Assembly (NCBI GenBank): GCA_947177435.1
Contig: CAMWUM010000074.1
Span: 1-8,488 of the forward strand
DNA from: an uncultured Muribaculaceae bacterium
GTDB taxonomy: Bacteria; Bacteroidota; Bacteroidia; Bacteroidales; Muribaculaceae
Length of the DNA stretch: 8,488 nt
Direction of reading: 5' to 3'
Part shown: piece by piece, positions 7,248-8,488 of the stretch
Numbering within the stretch: position 1 is the stretch's first letter
Layout of the letters: each line of letters starts with the position of its first letter
Position numbers and translations under genes: made by a program
Notes under the pieces: model-generated
What the model saw: the letters and a program-made list of their open reading frames with translations, nothing else
What the model was told of the DNA's origin: nothing
Databases searched by the model: none

Positions 7248-8375
7248 TTACTCATGCTTGGGATTTATCTCCATGCCGTCGCGCACCTTGGTGCCAACGC
7301 CTTCGGTTACAATCACGTCGCCGGGGTTGAGGCCGGAGGCCACTACGTAGTTCTTGCCGTCGTCGACAGGCATTACGGTGATGGTGGTTGAGGTCACCTT
7401 GTTATCAGGGCCTACGACAAGCACGAACTTGTGGTCCTGCAGTTCGTAGGTAGCCTTCTGGGGAATGATGATTGCGTTGTCTTCTTGCTGAGGGATGAGC
7501 ACTTGACCGGTGGCGCCGCTGAGAAGCACGCCGTTGGGGTTGTCAAACAGTGCGCGCACCGAGGCTGCGCCGGTCGAGCTGTTGAGCACGCCCGACACCG
7601 TGGCGATTTTGCCCTCGATGGGATAAACGGTGCCGTTAGCAAGGCGCAAGCGCACCTTGGGCATGCTGTCAATGCGAGATTCGAGCGAGTACTGGCCGTT
7701 GCCGGTGAGGTCAAGAAGATCCTTCTCGTTGAGTGAGAAATATGCGTACATCTGCGAGTTCTCGCTGACGGTGGTCAGGGGCTGGGCCGACGAGGGCGAA
7801 GCGAGCGAACCCTCGCGGTTGGGGATTGAGCCAATAATACCGTCGGCGGGAGCCGTTACCACGGTGTACGACAGATTCTTGCGGGCGCTTTCGAGTGCGG
7901 CCTGTGCCTGAGCGAGGCTCGCCTTGGCCTGCGAGAGTTGGTTGAGAGAAGTCTGGTATTGCGATTGGCTGATGATGTTCTTTTCGAAGAGGCGCTTCTG
8001 ATTGTCAGCCTGGATCTGAGCGTTGCTTACGGCCACACGGGCAGAGTTTACAGCGGCTTCGGCCTGATCGACGGCAGCCTGGAACTGCACCTGGTCAATT
8101 GTGAAAAGGGTCTGGCCCTTTACTACCTTTTGGCCCTCATCGACGTGCACCTTGGTGATGAAGCCTGACACCTGCGGACGGATGGCAATGTCAGTCTTGC
8201 CTTTGATGACTGCGGGATAAGAAGACTCGAGTTCGGAACTCTGCGGTGTCACCGTCATTACGGCGACTTCCGGAGCCTGCTGCTGGGGAGCCTGCTGGGT
8301 TTTGCCCGAGCAGGAAGCCAAAGTTGCAATGGCATACAAACCAAACGCCATCACACTGATTTTCAATAACTTCAT
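7248..8375 (-). CDS. RND efflux periplasmic adaptor lipoprotein (membrane fusion protein, AcrA/MexA type)
   Basis: Links the inner-membrane permease to the outer-membrane channel and is anchored by a lipid in the inner membrane. It has 375 residues, normal for the family. The signal peptide ends in lipobox LASC with Cys22 as the lipidated residue, followed by a Gln/Pro/Ala-rich linker (about 23-36). The first half-lipoyl motif is at about 62-93 (IRPQVSGFITKVHVDEGQ). An alpha-helical hairpin at about 97-168 is rich in Ala and Gln (QAEAAVNSARVAVSNAQ, then SLNQLSQAKASLAQAQAAL) and should dock on the channel tip. The second half-lipoyl part follows at about 169-205 (YTVVTAPADGIIG), then the beta-barrel (about 207-295) and the membrane-proximal domain (about 300-370, including LNPGDVIVTEGVGTKVRDG). 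It is the first gene of the cluster, beginning 113 bp from the window edge behind an AT-rich leader. No regulator gene is visible in the window. Confidence 0.96.
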   Translation of the reverse strand: MKLLKISVMAFGLYAIATLASCSGKTQQAPQQQAPEVAVMTVTPQSSELESSYPAVIKGKTDIAIRPQVSGFITKVHVDEGQKVVKGQTLFTIDQVQFQAAVDQAEAAVNSARVAVSNAQIQADNQKRLFEKNIISQSQYQTSLNQLSQAKASLAQAQAALESARKNLSYTVVTAPADGIIGSIPNREGSLASPSSAQPLTTVSENSQMYAYFSLNEKDLLDLTGNGQYSLESRIDSMPKVRLRLANGTVYPIEGKIATVSGVLNSSTGAASVRALFDNPNGVLLSGATGQVLIPQQEDNAIIIPQKATYELQDHKFVLVVGPDNKVTSTTITVMPVDDGKNYVVASGLNPGDVIVTEGVGTKVRDGMEINPKHE

Positions 8376-8428
8376 ACTTCTATGTTTTACTATGTTGTTT
8401 TCGTGTGCCTAATATTGTTATCACGTTG

Positions 8429-8436
8429 CAAAATTA
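8429..8436 (-). promoter_or_regulatory. Probable Bacteroidota-type promoter -7 box for the efflux operon
   Basis: On the minus strand these bases read TAATTTTG, an exact match to the Bacteroides -7 consensus TAnnTTTG. A start site about 6-8 nt further on (near 8422) would leave a leader of roughly 45-50 nt before the adaptor ATG at 8375. The expected TTTG or TTG about 19-21 nt upstream is not present; the nearest TTG triplets are about 12 and 34 nt away, so the promoter may be weak or need an activator. The leader (8376-8488) is strongly AT-rich. It also holds a T6-ACC-A6 inverted repeat at 8463-8477 and a TTTTGC direct repeat overlapping the -7 box, either of which might be a regulator contact. 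Confidence 0.5.
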
Positions 8437-8488
8437 GCAAAAATCCCCCAATCATATTCGCCTTTTTTACCAAAAAATTTGCTCTTTT

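Larger units (their letters stand above)
1..8375 (-). other. Probable single operon: RND pump, lpxA, kbl, membrane protein
   Basis: Six consecutive genes share one strand with gaps of 31, 12, 19, 20 and 2 bp. None of the gaps contains a stem-loop with a T-run, and none is long enough for an obvious separate promoter. The adaptor-permease-channel order is the standard pump arrangement. Co-transcription of the last three genes is inferred from spacing only; internal promoters inside upstream coding sequence cannot be excluded. The end of the operon lies beyond the left window edge. Confidence 0.65.

Noticed and set aside
8463..8477. T6-ACC-A6 hairpin as a terminator of a gene to the right
   Set aside because: The stem is only A-T pairs with a 3-base loop, too weak for an intrinsic terminator; kept only as a possible regulatory dyad.

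Overview
The window looks like accessory-to-core chromosome of a member of the Bacteroidales (phylum Bacteroidota). Evidence: the only clear promoter element matches the Bacteroides-type -7 box TAnnTTTG. The gene starts lack recognisable Shine-Dalgarno sequences. The LpxA carries the AEPQDF signature I associate with Bacteroidota LpxA. Coding DNA is fairly GC-rich and the leader is AT-rich, which would suit a gut family such as Muribaculaceae; that last placement is only a guess.

Layout: all six genes lie on the minus strand and read from the right end of the window to the left. In transcription order they are a periplasmic adaptor lipoprotein (8375-7248), an AcrB-type RND permease (7216-3836), a TolC/NodT-type outer-membrane lipoprotein (3823-2444), an LpxA-family UDP-GlcNAc acyltransferase (2424-1633), glycine C-acetyltransferase Kbl (1612-419) and the first 138 codons of a small two-helix membrane protein resembling the YcxB-like family (416-1, cut by the window edge). 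The gaps between them are 31, 12, 19, 20 and 2 bp, with no terminator-like structure in any gap. The simplest reading is one transcript starting in the 113-bp AT-rich leader at 8376-8488.

How the genes fit together: the first three encode a complete tripartite efflux pump spanning both membranes. The fourth encodes the enzyme family that starts lipid A synthesis, so pump and outer-membrane barrier could be expressed together. Kbl makes or consumes glycine from threonine-derived 2-amino-3-ketobutyrate and has no obvious link to efflux; its usual partner, threonine dehydrogenase, is not in the window. The last gene is an uncharacterised membrane protein.

No exotic new system is evident. The points most worth a second look are: an extra segment of roughly 70 residues with two additional hydrophobic helices in the middle of the permease; loss of the canonical phenylalanines in its drug-binding pocket; substituted active-site positions in the LpxA; the unusual linkage of efflux, lipid A and threonine catabolism genes; and a perfect 11-bp inverted repeat over the start of the last gene. 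No RNA genes, mobile elements or CRISPR arrays were seen. There is no gene-free stretch longer than 113 bp.
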